From: Flavobacteriales bacterium UBA7519
GTDB taxonomy: Bacteria > Bacteroidota > Bacteroidia > Flavobacteriales > Weeksellaceae
Length of the DNA: 11,537 nt
NCBI GenBank assembly: GCA_002476905.1
Contig: DLND01000086.1
Location: forward strand, 1 to 11,537
Direction of reading: 5' to 3'
In this document: piece by piece, positions 1-6,347 of the stretch
Position numbering within the stretch: the stretch's first letter is position 1
Layout: every line of letters starts with the position of its first letter
Notes under the pieces: generated by a model
What the model was told of the DNA's origin: nothing
Database searches by the model: none
Seen by the model: only the letters and a program-made list of their open reading frames with translations
Made by a program: the position numbers and the translations under genes

Positions 1-27
1 TGTACGTCTTCAAACTAAATTGGACAT
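1..27. repeat. IS terminal inverted repeat, orfB end
   Basis: This end begins TGTACGTCTTC and matches the complement of 1469-1495 at 17 of 27 positions. A related copy occurs at 3034-3060. Confidence 0.7.
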
Positions 28-58
28 TTTGTAATAAATCCTTAAGGAGTATTTAGGT

Positions 59-1042
59 TTATAAATTTATTAATTTCTGTTGAAAATACAACTGTCTTCT
101 TTTTCGGATTGAATCCGATTTTATTTGTCTTCTTTTTTCCAAAATCTGCTCAGATCTTCCGAAGTAAACATCTGCCGGAGGAAGGTTTTTCAAAGATTCG
201 TGATATCGCTTGTTGTTGTAGTTTTCTACGAATTTTTCTAAAGCTTCCACAAGTTCTTCAGGATGATAAAAATGATTGAGTTTTACCACATTTTTCATCG
301 TTCTATGGTATCGTTCTATTTTCCCTTGGGTTTGCGGATGCATCGGCTTTCCGTGAACCTGCTTCATCTTCAAATCGTCTTTCAGGTAGGTTCTGAGTTC
401 GTTTGATATGTAGCAGGAACCATTGTCTGAGAGTAATTTCGGTTTGGCTTTAGACTTCAACTTTGCTTTTTCAATCGCTGTATTTACCGTTCTTTTCACA
501 TCTTCAGCCTTCATCGAATCACAGAGTTCCCAATGGATGATATACCTGCTGTAGTCGTCTAAAACAGTGCTCAGATAGTACCAACCCCAACCAATCACTT
601 TAAAATAAGTGAAGTCTGTTTGCCACATTTGATGCACAAATTCTGTCTTATCCTTAAATTCATTTGCTGCTGAAAGAAGAAAATGATTCGGTGCAGGAAT
701 TAAATCCCGCTGCTTCAAAATCCTGTAAACACTGGATTCTGAGATAAAGACACCTTGTTCATCGGTAATTTTGTGCGCCAGTTCTCTTGAGGAAAGCTCC
801 GTATGTTCCAAAGCGATTTCTACGACCAAATCTTTTTGTTCTTCCGGAATGCTGTTCCATTGTCTTTTAGATGTTCTTTTGGACGTTTCCAAGCCATCGT
901 AGCCGTTTTCAAGGTATTTCTGATACCATTTGTAGAAAGTACTTCTTGCAATCCCAAAGCTTTCCAGGGTTCGTTTTACACCAATTTCACTCGTAGTAAC
1001 TTCTTGAATAATTTCGTATTTCTCACTTGCTGATAATCTCAT
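59..1042 (-). CDS. IS3-family transposase OrfB (DDE catalytic subunit)
   Basis: OrfB of 327 residues is the catalytic half of the transposase, which cuts and joins the IS ends. Residues about 1-50 form a helix-turn-helix (a GVKRTLESFGIARSTFYKWY-like stretch), followed by a second DNA-binding segment. The rve-type RNase H core carries D143 (QTDFTY), D206 (LLSDNGS) and E243 (GKIERYHR), with about 36 residues between the last two, as is usual for IS3. The C-terminus has the typical YNNKRYHESL motif. The frame is open upstream of this ATG back into the end of orfA. The main product is therefore probably an OrfAB fusion made by -1 frameshifting, although the ATG at 1040-1042 could also be used alone. 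There is no internal damage. Confidence 0.93.
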   Translation of the reverse strand: MRLSASEKYEIIQEVTTSEIGVKRTLESFGIARSTFYKWYQKYLENGYDGLETSKRTSKRQWNSIPEEQKDLVVEIALEHTELSSRELAHKITDEQGVFISESSVYRILKQRDLIPAPNHFLLSAANEFKDKTEFVHQMWQTDFTYFKVIGWGWYYLSTVLDDYSRYIIHWELCDSMKAEDVKRTVNTAIEKAKLKSKAKPKLLSDNGSCYISNELRTYLKDDLKMKQVHGKPMHPQTQGKIERYHRTMKNVVKLNHFYHPEELVEALEKFVENYNNKRYHESLKNLPPADVYFGRSEQILEKRRQIKSDSIRKRRQLYFQQKLINL

Positions 1043-1062
1043 AAACTTTCTGTATTTATGGG

Positions 1063-1416
1063 TTAATCCAGCATGTCTAAGCTTTTTTTTACAATGTCAT
1101 AGCGCAGAACCAAATCGGCAACCATCTCTTTTAATCGGGCATTTTCTTTCTTCAAATCCGACACTTCATCACTCGTGGCTTCTCTAATAACATCGCCATT
1201 GAGCCGTTTTTTACCGGCTTCCATAAATTCTTTGTTCCAGGAATAAAACTGAGATTGGGCAATATTATGCTGTCGGCATAGTTCTGCTACAGAAGTTTCT
1301 GCACGAAGCCCTTCCATTACAATCAAAATTTTCTGCTCGGCTGTAAAAATCCTCCTTGTATTTTTACGGATGTCTTTTACGAATTTTTCGGAACTTTTCT
1401 TTTTAGGTGTTTCCAT
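1063..1416 (-). CDS. IS3-family transposase OrfA (DNA-binding subunit)
   Basis: OrfA of IS3 elements binds the inverted repeats and regulates transposition. The chosen start is the ATG opening with METPKKK (117 residues). A GTG 30 bases upstream would give 127 residues, but it overlaps the AAGGAG that could act as ribosome binding site. Residues about 20-70 form a helix-turn-helix of the HTH_Tnp_1 type (FTAEQKILIVMEGLRAETSV, then AELCRQHNIAQSQFYSWNKEF). The C-terminal third is a probable leucine zipper (LKKENARLKEMVADLVLRYD) for oligomerisation. It ends 20 bp before the orfB ATG, in a different frame. Confidence 0.88.
   Translation of the reverse strand: METPKKKSSEKFVKDIRKNTRRIFTAEQKILIVMEGLRAETSVAELCRQHNIAQSQFYSWNKEFMEAGKKRLNGDVIREATSDEVSDLKKENARLKEMVADLVLRYDIVKKSLDMLD
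1081..1092 (-). other. Programmed -1 frameshift site in orfA
   Basis: On the minus strand a run of eight A followed by GC lies 18 bases before the orfA stop codon (orfA frame GTA AAA AAA AGC). Slipping back one base reads AAG CTT AGA and continues without a stop through to the orfB ATG and beyond. Runs of A followed by G are the known frameshift signal of IS3-family elements. The fusion is inferred from the sequence. Confidence 0.72.
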
Positions 1417-1468
1417 AATTAAATGTAATTTTTTTTTTGAAAACACTCCTTAACTTTTATACTATATA

Positions 1469-1495
1469 GTGTCTACTTTTTGCTGACGATTTACA
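1469..1495. repeat. IS terminal inverted repeat, orfA end
   Basis: Read on the minus strand it begins TGTAAATCGTCAGC. It pairs with 1-27. Its outermost bases supply the stop codon of the neighbouring phosphatase gene. Confidence 0.7.
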
Positions 1496-2897
1496 GCAGT
1501 CGGACGAGTTCTTTCAAATGGAAAAGCATAAAATCATGGTAAGATCTAGTCTTTAAAATATCTTTATTCCAAAATGTTTTAGTAAGGCTTTTCTTCAAGA
1601 CTTTATATTCTTTTTGATACAAAGGGAAAAGATCGTCAAAGTGTGGGACGTCATTTAAGACAACTGTTTGGACTTTCATTTTATCGACAGAATTAATAGT
1701 CAAAATTTTATAAGCAGGCAGATATGCAGCTAACGAGGGAACTTGAACATTCACCAACATTTTGCCTCCAAACTTCCTGATTCCCGTATCATTGATATGC
1801 ATATGTCCCGCAAAATGAATTTGCAAACCAGCATCAGCAAAAACTTTCGCCACTATTTCTTCGGGAACACGTTCCAGTTGCCATTTTTTGTCCCCCAACA
1901 ACTTACTAATTTTATCGGTCGCACCATCGTTAAAATCTACCATTGGATAATGTGTAAAGGCGATTAGGGTCTTGTGATTTTTTTTGGCATCTTCAGCTAT
2001 TTTCTTCACCCAATCAGTCAAATGTTTTTTGTTGGTCAAAACATTATTGTAACCAATGCTTGCACCTTTGTAATTCGAAGCGTCATCCTGTTTTCCATTT
2101 GTGTTTTTTGGAATATACGTATTGCCGTCAATCGCAATCATCCAGACGTCTTTGATTGGTTCAACAACGTAGCTCAAGTCCGGAACAAAAAAACCTTTAG
2201 AAACTTCATACATTCTTTGTGAATATGTCGCAGATTCCAAAGCTTTCTCATAAGAATAATCCTGAAAATAATTTTGATCAAAGGGAGTAGTCCAATAGAA
2301 GTCATCTTTTTTAGGATAAAAACCAAAATCTTTCAGCTCATTCAAAATTTCCAAATAGCCAGATTCTGCAATGTCTTTTGTAATGATTTTTGATGTTATC
2401 TTCCCAACTTTTTCGTTGCTGTAGATGCCGAGTGGTTTACCGTCTATTCCGAGAAAATCATCTTTCCCAACATCTTGATGTAATGGTCCTAACGGATCAT
2501 GATTCCCCGTTGTTAGATAAAATTTTATTCCATATTTCAATTGATACTGATCAAGAATTTTCTTTAGACCACGCAAATTGTATGCTTGTCCATCATCAGA
2601 AAAATCACCGGGCATCGCAACGATTTTGATTCCTTTTGATGAGATATCATCCAAAGCTTTAAGAAATGCAAAATAGTTCTCATTGAAGATTCTTGTTGAG
2701 TGTAATTGAGAATCCATTGTCCTCATAATGGTTGACTTGCCAGTTCTTGGATTTAAAATTCCGGTGAAATCATTATCTGAAAATCGACCGTAGATATCCT
2801 GAAAATGAACATCTGAAAGGAAAGCAATTTGCACAGGTTTTTGACCGGAAAATAATGTAATAGCAAAAATCAGAAATGCTAAGAATGTCTTTTTCAT
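1491..2897 (-). CDS. Secreted calcineurin-like metallophosphatase, 3' end disrupted by IS
   Basis: This 468-residue phosphoesterase has a Sec signal peptide (residues 1 to about 18) and so acts outside the cytoplasm. The two-metal site motifs are all present: D29-x-H31 (SDVHF), G-D98 (MPGDFSDDG), G-N132-H133-D (TTGNHD), H316 (FTHYP) and GH365-x-H367 (AGHMHINDTG). They should bind two metal ions and hydrolyse phosphate esters, but the substrate cannot be read from the sequence. The stop codon (1491-1493) and two bases of the last leucine codon lie inside the inverted repeat of the adjacent IS. The native C-terminus was therefore cut off on insertion, and the remaining tail would lie left of position 1. 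The catalytic domain is complete, so activity may survive. The gene is unrelated to the nitrite genes and is transcribed away from them. Confidence 0.88.
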   Translation of the reverse strand: MKKTFLAFLIFAITLFSGQKPVQIAFLSDVHFQDIYGRFSDNDFTGILNPRTGKSTIMRTMDSQLHSTRIFNENYFAFLKALDDISSKGIKIVAMPGDFSDDGQAYNLRGLKKILDQYQLKYGIKFYLTTGNHDPLGPLHQDVGKDDFLGIDGKPLGIYSNEKVGKITSKIITKDIAESGYLEILNELKDFGFYPKKDDFYWTTPFDQNYFQDYSYEKALESATYSQRMYEVSKGFFVPDLSYVVEPIKDVWMIAIDGNTYIPKNTNGKQDDASNYKGASIGYNNVLTNKKHLTDWVKKIAEDAKKNHKTLIAFTHYPMVDFNDGATDKISKLLGDKKWQLERVPEEIVAKVFADAGLQIHFAGHMHINDTGIRKFGGKMLVNVQVPSLAAYLPAYKILTINSVDKMKVQTVVLNDVPHFDDLFPLYQKEYKVLKKSLTKTFWNKDILKTRSYHDFMLFHLKELVRLL

Positions 2898-3033
2898 TAT
2901 AAATGGTCTAAAATATAGCTTACTGCTGATACAGATTTTACGCTAACATTAATTAATTGTAAAAGAACAATGATTAGTGAGGTTTCAAATTTTTATTTAA
3001 GTAACCAAATATACTTTAATGTACATACTAGAT
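2898..3033. other. AT-rich spacer upstream of the phosphatase gene
   Basis: This 136-bp non-coding stretch lies between the start of the minus-strand phosphatase gene and an IS remnant. It must hold the phosphatase promoter. A TATATTTT-like box sits just upstream of the ATG on the minus strand, but no convincing -33 element accompanies it. Nothing else is recognisable. Confidence 0.4.
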
Positions 3034-3126
3034 TCAACGTCTTCAAACTAAGTTAGACATTTTGCAATAATTCCTTAAGGAGTATTTAGTTTTATAAATT
3101 TATTATTTTTTGTTGAAAATACAACT
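3034..3126 (-). mobile_element. Orphan end of a second copy of the same IS
   Basis: These 93 bases match positions 1-93 with 9 mismatches and no gaps, in the same orientation. They include the terminal repeat (degraded to TCAA at its tip), the orfB stop region and the last few orfB codons. The similarity stops abruptly around 3127, so the rest of that copy has been deleted or replaced. The degraded tip and divergence suggest an older insertion than the complete element at 1-1495. Confidence 0.85.
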
Positions 3127-3240
3127 CTTTCCCAGTAAACTTAAAATTACCCTAAACAGATCCCAAGAATTCCCCCGCCAAAAAAATAAAGAGCTTATTA
3201 CGGATTTTTTAAATCTTATAACAGGCTCTTATTTTCATCC
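3127..3240. other. Unassigned sequence between two IS remnants
   Basis: This stretch of about 114 bp matches neither the complete IS nor, convincingly, the transposase fragment that follows. One plus-strand frame is open from 3098 to a stop at 3245-3247 and reads like a protein tail (NRSQEFPRQKNKELITDFLN, and so on). There is no start codon and I do not recognise it. It may be the end of another lost gene. A weak inverted repeat (AAAGAGC near 3188 with GCTCTT near 3226) could be a terminator remnant. Confidence 0.35.
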
Positions 3241-3486
3241 CAAATAAATGGGGCTAATCTACGTCAAGGAAATTGTTGGGATAATGCGGTGGCAGAGAGC
3301 TTTTTCAAATCCCTAAAAACAGAATTGATCTACGGTAACAAACTCATCACCAAAGAAAAAATGGAGCTTGAAATCTTTGAATACATCGAAATCTGGTACA
3401 ACAAAAAAAGACGCCACAGTGCTTTGAATTATCAAACTATTGAAGAGTTTAACAATCAAAACAAAATTTATCAAAATGTAGCTTAA
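3241..3486 (+). pseudogene. C-terminal fragment of a different IS3-family transposase
   Basis: The frame from about 3241 encodes the end of an OrfB transposase: the RQGNCWDNAVAESFFKSLK motif, containing the last catalytic glutamate, then TELIYG and the closing IEIWYNKKRRHSALNYQTIEEFN block. This is the standard IS3-family C-terminus (rve_2/rve_3 region). It is clearly a different lineage from the element at 1-1495, where the equivalent text is GKIERYHRTMKN. The first two catalytic aspartates and about two thirds of the protein are missing, and the segment before 3241 does not align. It cannot be active. An ORF-finder would call a GTG start at 3289, but that codon is internal to the motif. Confidence 0.85.
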
Positions 3487-3515
3487 CTTATACTGGAATT
3501 TTTATTTGCATATCC
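3487..3515 (+). mobile_element. Probable outer end of the second IS3 remnant
   Basis: The bases from the transposase stop to about 3515 (containing GGAATTTTTATTTGCATATCC) probably include the terminal repeat of the truncated element, because recognisable host protein sequence resumes at about 3516. The matching other end is lost, so the boundary is only approximate. Confidence 0.45.
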
Positions 3516-3833
3516 AAAAACGATCGTATAATTTTCTATAACCGAGGCGAAGAGCGCGTTTTCCCGAGAAGTGCAGGAATCATCGGTAGAGAAGTGCGTT
3601 TTTGCCATCCACCGAAAAGTGTAGATACCGTTTTGAAAATTTTGGAAGAATTTCGAAAAGGCACACAGAATGAAGCTTCGTTTTGGTTCAATTATCTGGA
3701 TAAACTGATTTATGTGAGATATTTTGCAGTTCGGGATTCCGAAAAAAATTACCGAGGGGTGATTGAGATGTCTCAAGATATTTCCGAAACCAAAAAAATT
3801 GAAGGCGAAAGAAGACTTTTGGAGTGGGAATGA
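3516..3833 (+). pseudogene. Truncated DUF438-type PAS protein (C-terminal fragment)
   Basis: An open frame of about 105 codons encodes a PAS domain ending in a TGA at 3831-3833. It contains KNDRIIFYNRGEERVFPRS, then IIGREVRFCHPPKSVDTV, FWFNYLDKLIYVRYFAVRD and GVIEMSQDISETKKIEGERR. From memory, this is the C-terminal part of DUF438-domain proteins, about 400 residues long. They carry DUF438 and a haemerythrin-like HHE domain before this PAS domain. There is no start codon before residue 27, and the frame runs straight into the IS remnant, so about three quarters of the gene is gone. The lost part would have carried a metal-binding haemerythrin-like domain, in keeping with the other two such proteins in this locus. 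A residual peptide could start at the GTG at 3594, but this is unlikely to be functional. Confidence 0.8.
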
Positions 3834-3856
3834 TAATTGTCATTTAAAATAAAATA

Positions 3857-3882
3857 CTAATTTGTCTTTTATTTCAAATTAG
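3857..3882 (+). promoter_or_regulatory. Putative Rrf2-regulator operator (perfect inverted repeat)
   Basis: CTAATTTG and CAAATTAG form a perfect 8-bp inverted repeat with a 10-bp spacer. It ends 30 bases before the regulator's ATG and overlaps the likely -33 promoter element (TTTG at 3861-3864). The size and position fit the dyad operators of Rrf2 proteins and suggest autoregulation. Binding by this protein is inference. Confidence 0.6.
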
Positions 3883-3887
3883 ATTTA

Positions 3888-3895
3888 TATCTTTG
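3888..3895 (+). promoter_or_regulatory. Bacteroidota-type -7 element for the Rrf2 gene
   Basis: TATCTTTG matches the TAnnTTTG -7 consensus of Bacteroidota. It lies 17 bases before the ATG at 3913. A TTTG 23 bases upstream can serve as the -33 element. Confidence 0.6.
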
Positions 3896-3912
3896 CTATA
3901 TAAAAATAACAA

Positions 3913-4344
3913 ATGTTTTCTAAAACCTGCGAGTACGCCATCAGAGCTTTGATTTTCATCGCACAGAAGTCTAAAGACGGAAGTCGGGTAGGGATTAAAG
4001 ATATATCAGCAGGAATAGATTCTCCGGAATATTTCATTGCAAAAATACTTCAGGATCTCAGTAGAAAAGGTTTTGTGCAATCGGCAAAAGGACCCAACGG
4101 TGGTTTCTATATGGATGACGCCAATCTTGAACAGTCTGTAGCTGATATTGTGAGAGAAATAGATGGTGACAAACTATTTTCGGGTTGCGGTCTTGGTCTT
4201 AAAGAATGTTCGGAAGATCACCCTTGTCCTATCCATAAAGATTTTAAACACATACGACAGGAAATAAAAACAATGTTGGAAGAATCTAGAATTCAACTTT
4301 TTGTAGAAAATCTGGATTTAAAACTGACATTCCTAAAACAATAA
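3913..4344 (+). CDS. Rrf2-family transcriptional regulator (NsrR/IscR type)
   Basis: This is a 143-residue winged helix-turn-helix repressor or activator. The Rrf2 signature is clear: the N-terminal helix MFSKTCEYAIRALIFIAQ, the recognition region IDSPEYFIAKILQDLSRKGF, and the wing with SAKGPNGGFYM (residues about 57-67). Three cysteines, C92, C99 and C105, sit in the loop where IscR and NsrR hold an Fe-S cluster (spacing C-x6-C-x5-C). It is therefore probably a sensor of NO or of Fe-S status. The position directly upstream of nirK, with a dyad in its own promoter and a related sequence in front of nirK, supports control of this locus. An IscR role is less likely because no isc or suf genes are nearby. 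It cannot be called NsrR with certainty from sequence alone, so no symbol is given. Confidence 0.9.
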   Translation: MFSKTCEYAIRALIFIAQKSKDGSRVGIKDISAGIDSPEYFIAKILQDLSRKGFVQSAKGPNGGFYMDDANLEQSVADIVREIDGDKLFSGCGLGLKECSEDHPCPIHKDFKHIRQEIKTMLEESRIQLFVENLDLKLTFLKQ

Positions 4345-4357
4345 AAAAAATTATTAC

Positions 4358-4388
4358 AATAAAATACTAAAAGGTGTTTTTATCTTTT
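4358..4388 (+). promoter_or_regulatory. Putative operator/promoter region of nirK
   Basis: The 83-bp gap before nirK carries AATAAAATACTAA (4358-4370), identical to 3848-3860 in front of the Rrf2 gene, and at a similar distance from the start codon (58 versus 53 bases). It runs into a short dyad, AAAAG-N10-CTTTT (4369-4388), with the same 10-bp spacer as the upstream repeat. TATCTTTT at 4381-4388 resembles a -7 element, but no good -33 element is seen. The sharing suggests that the same regulator binds both sites. Confidence 0.45.
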
Positions 4389-4427
4389 TAATTTATTGGT
4401 ACTAAATGTTACTCAAATATTTCAGTT

Positions 4428-5465
4428 ATGAAAAAGACATTCATCATCGCAACAGTTCTATCAGCTTTCATCAGTCTGAATTCCTGTAAACAAAACAATT
4501 CTACAAACTCTGAAAATAATTCAGATACAGAGAAAATTAAAACGGACGGCTCCGTAGAAGAGCAAAAATCTGTAGCACCGCCCAATGTACCGGCTCCTGT
4601 TGGAGATCGAGCAGCAAAGAAAGTTGTCGTTCGTCTCGAAACTATCGAGAAGACTGGCGAATTGGCAGACGGTACGCAATATAATTTCTGGACTTTCAAC
4701 GGAACGGTTCCGGGAAGTTTTATCCGTGCAAGGGTAGGCGATGAAATCGAACTTCACTTAAAAAATAATGAAAACAATACATTCCCTCACAACATCGACC
4801 TCCACGCTGTTAATGGTCCCGGTGGCGGTGCAGAAGCCACTTTCGTAGCGCCGGGAACGGAAAAAGTTTTCAATTTTAAAGCACTGAATCCCGGACTTTA
4901 CGTTTACCATTGTGCCACAGCTCCTGTAGGAATGCACATTGCCAACGGAATGTACGGTCTCATCCTTATCGAACCGAAAGGCGGACTGCCAAAAGTGGAC
5001 AAAGAATACTACATTATGCAGGCAGATTTCTACACCAAAGGGAAATTTGGTGACAAAGGTCTTCAGGAATTCGATATGGATAAAGCCATTTCAGAACATC
5101 CGGAATATGTTGTATTTAACGGAAAAACCGGAGCTCTTTTGGGCGATGGCGAATTGCAGGCAAAAGTAGGTGAAACGGTGCGTTTCTTCGTAGGAAACGG
5201 TGGCCCGAACCTTACGTCTTCTTTCCACGTTATCGGCGAAATCTTCGACAGAGTGTATATGGAAGGCGGCAGCAAAATCAATGAAAATGTACAGACCACG
5301 GTTATTCCTCCTGGTGGAGCGTCTATTGTAGAGTTCAAAGCAACCGTTCCCGGTGAATATGTGATTGTTGACCACGCAATTTTCAGAGCTTTCAACAAAG
5401 GAGCTTTAGGCAAAATTAAAGTTACAGGACCGGATAACCCTGCAGTTTATAAAAAGAATCCATAA
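4428..5465 (+). CDS. nirK: Copper-containing nitrite reductase, AniA-type lipoprotein
   Basis: NirK reduces nitrite to nitric oxide in the periplasm and works as a homotrimer of two cupredoxin domains. The 345-residue protein starts with a lipoprotein signal peptide (lipobox ending LNSC20) and a low-complexity Asn/Ser/Glu linker to about residue 60. All ligands are visible: type 1 copper H121, C162, H170, M175; type 2 copper H126, H161, H316; and the catalytic pair D124 (HNIDLH) and H267 ([10 protein letters not shown]). The blocks [34 protein letters not shown] and [15 protein letters not shown] are, from memory, nearly those of Neisseria AniA (class II NirK). AniA is itself a lipoprotein. 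C162 and H170 are one residue closer than in class I enzymes. No haem domain is fused; the cytochrome is encoded three genes downstream. It is the first gene of a probable four-gene operon. Confidence 0.96.
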   Translation: MKKTFIIATVLSAFISLNSCKQNNSTNSENNSDTEKIKTDGSVEEQKSVAPPNVPAPVGDRAAKKVVVRLETIEKTGELADGTQYNFWTFNGTVPGSFIRARVGDEIELHLKNNENNTFPHNIDLHAVNGPGGGAEATFVAPGTEKVFNFKALNPGLYVYHCATAPVGMHIANGMYGLILIEPKGGLPKVDKEYYIMQADFYTKGKFGDKGLQEFDMDKAISEHPEYVVFNGKTGALLGDGELQAKVGETVRFFVGNGGPNLTSSFHVIGEIFDRVYMEGGSKINENVQTTVIPPGGASIVEFKATVPGEYVIVDHAIFRAFNKGALGKIKVTGPDNPAVYKKNP

Positions 5466-5505
5466 TTTTTTTCTTGTTTCATTGAGGTTTAGCAAATACA
5501 AAGCA

Positions 5506-6342
5506 ATGAGAGTTTTTGTCATCATTTGTGCAGTCATCCTGAATTTGGGTTTAGCTTCCTGTTCACAATCTCCCAAAAGTCATCAGAGTACGTCTGTAGC
5601 AGATCATCAGTTAGAATTCATTTCCAGTTCAAAAAAAATGATGAAAATAGACAGCGGATCGTACAGAGCTTTTATCGGAAAAGATTCTAACAATATTATT
5701 AAAGTAAAATCTTTTTATATTGATGACAGCCCGGTGACCAATGCAGAATATCTCACATTTCTGAAAGCTAATCCTCAATGGACCAGAAGCAAAGTGCTTC
5801 GATTATACGCAGACAGCACATACCTCAAACATTGGAAAGGCGATTATCAGCTTCCGGAAAAAATTAATCCCGACGCTCCCGTCACCAATGTTTCCTGGTT
5901 TGCCGCAGAAGCGTATGCCAAAAGTGTGGGCAAAAGGCTTCCAACAATAGAAGAATGGGAATATGTTGGACTTGCAGACCGCAGTTCTAAAAATGCTTCT
6001 GATAAACCTCATTTTACAGATTTTATACTTAGAGAATACCAACAGCGGAAAAGCAATATGAATAAAGTTGTAAGACAAGATGAACCCAATTTTTACGGCG
6101 TTTACGATATGTACGGAATGGTTTGGGAATGGACGTACGATTTCAATTCGGTGATGATGAGCGGAGAATCCAGAAAAGACAATACCACCAACGAGTCTTT
6201 GTTTTGTGCCGGTGGTGCCATTACCGCTTCGGATCTTAGAAATTATGCTGCCTTTGTGCGTTATGCACTTCGCGGAAGTATCAAAGCTAACAACTGTCTC
6301 AACAATCTCGGTTTCCGATGTGCAAGAGATTTTGAAAATTAA
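5506..6342 (+). CDS. nirV: NirV-like FGE-sulfatase-domain lipoprotein
   Basis: This 278-residue protein has the formylglycine-generating-enzyme (SUMF1/FGE-sulfatase) fold. It shows KSFYIDDSPVTNAEYLTFL near the N-terminus, NVSWFAAEAYAKSVGKRLPT with EEWEY in the middle, then DMYGMVWEWT and the C-terminal NNLGFRCARD. Proteins of this fold next to nirK are called NirV in several denitrifiers; their biochemical role is not established. The active-site cysteine pair of true formylglycine generators is absent: the GGAITASDLRNYAAFVRYAL segment, where the pair would sit, has none. It is therefore not expected to make formylglycine. The ATG at 5506 was preferred over an in-frame TTG at 5482 because it gives a clean lipoprotein signal peptide (lipobox LASC, cysteine 19). 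The gene follows nirK by 40 bp and precedes sco by 5 bp, so it is cotranscribed. Confidence 0.85.
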   Translation: MRVFVIICAVILNLGLASCSQSPKSHQSTSVADHQLEFISSSKKMMKIDSGSYRAFIGKDSNNIIKVKSFYIDDSPVTNAEYLTFLKANPQWTRSKVLRLYADSTYLKHWKGDYQLPEKINPDAPVTNVSWFAAEAYAKSVGKRLPTIEEWEYVGLADRSSKNASDKPHFTDFILREYQQRKSNMNKVVRQDEPNFYGVYDMYGMVWEWTYDFNSVMMSGESRKDNTTNESLFCAGGAITASDLRNYAAFVRYALRGSIKANNCLNNLGFRCARDFEN

Positions 6343-6347
6343 AAAAA

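Larger units (their letters stand above)
1..1495 (-). mobile_element. Complete IS3-family insertion sequence (IS150-like ends)
   Basis: This is a 1495-bp element read on the minus strand, carrying orfA then orfB. Both ends begin with TGTA. The terminal 27 bases at each end align without gaps at 17 of 27 positions, and both ends share TTAAGGAGT(A/G)TTT further inside (42-54 and the complement of 1441-1453). The element starts exactly at the first base of the window, so the left flank and any target-site duplication cannot be checked. The bases next to the other end are gca(g) at 1496-1499. Both reading frames are intact and the frameshift site is present, so the element may still be active. 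The IS3 assignment rests on the two-ORF layout and the DDE transposase. The subgroup is inferred from the ends. Confidence 0.85.

Noticed and set aside
1417..1446. GTG start for orfA, ten codons earlier
   Set aside because: It overlaps the AAGGAG sequence in the IS end and adds a poly-lysine stretch. The ATG at 1414-1416 looks more natural, though the longer form cannot be excluded.
3289..3486. A 65-residue ORF with its own GTG start
   Set aside because: The GTG is internal to the transposase motif and the same frame continues upstream with family sequence. This is a fragment, not a small gene.
4396..4416. Possible FNR/DNR-type site before nirK (TTGG...CTCAA)
   Set aside because: It lacks the TTGAT-N4-ATCAA pattern and the arms do not pair in register.
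5482..5505. TTG start giving the NirV-like protein eight more residues
   Set aside because: The extra residues (MRFSKYKA) push the hydrophobic signal segment inward. The ATG at 5506 gives a normal lipoprotein signal peptide.
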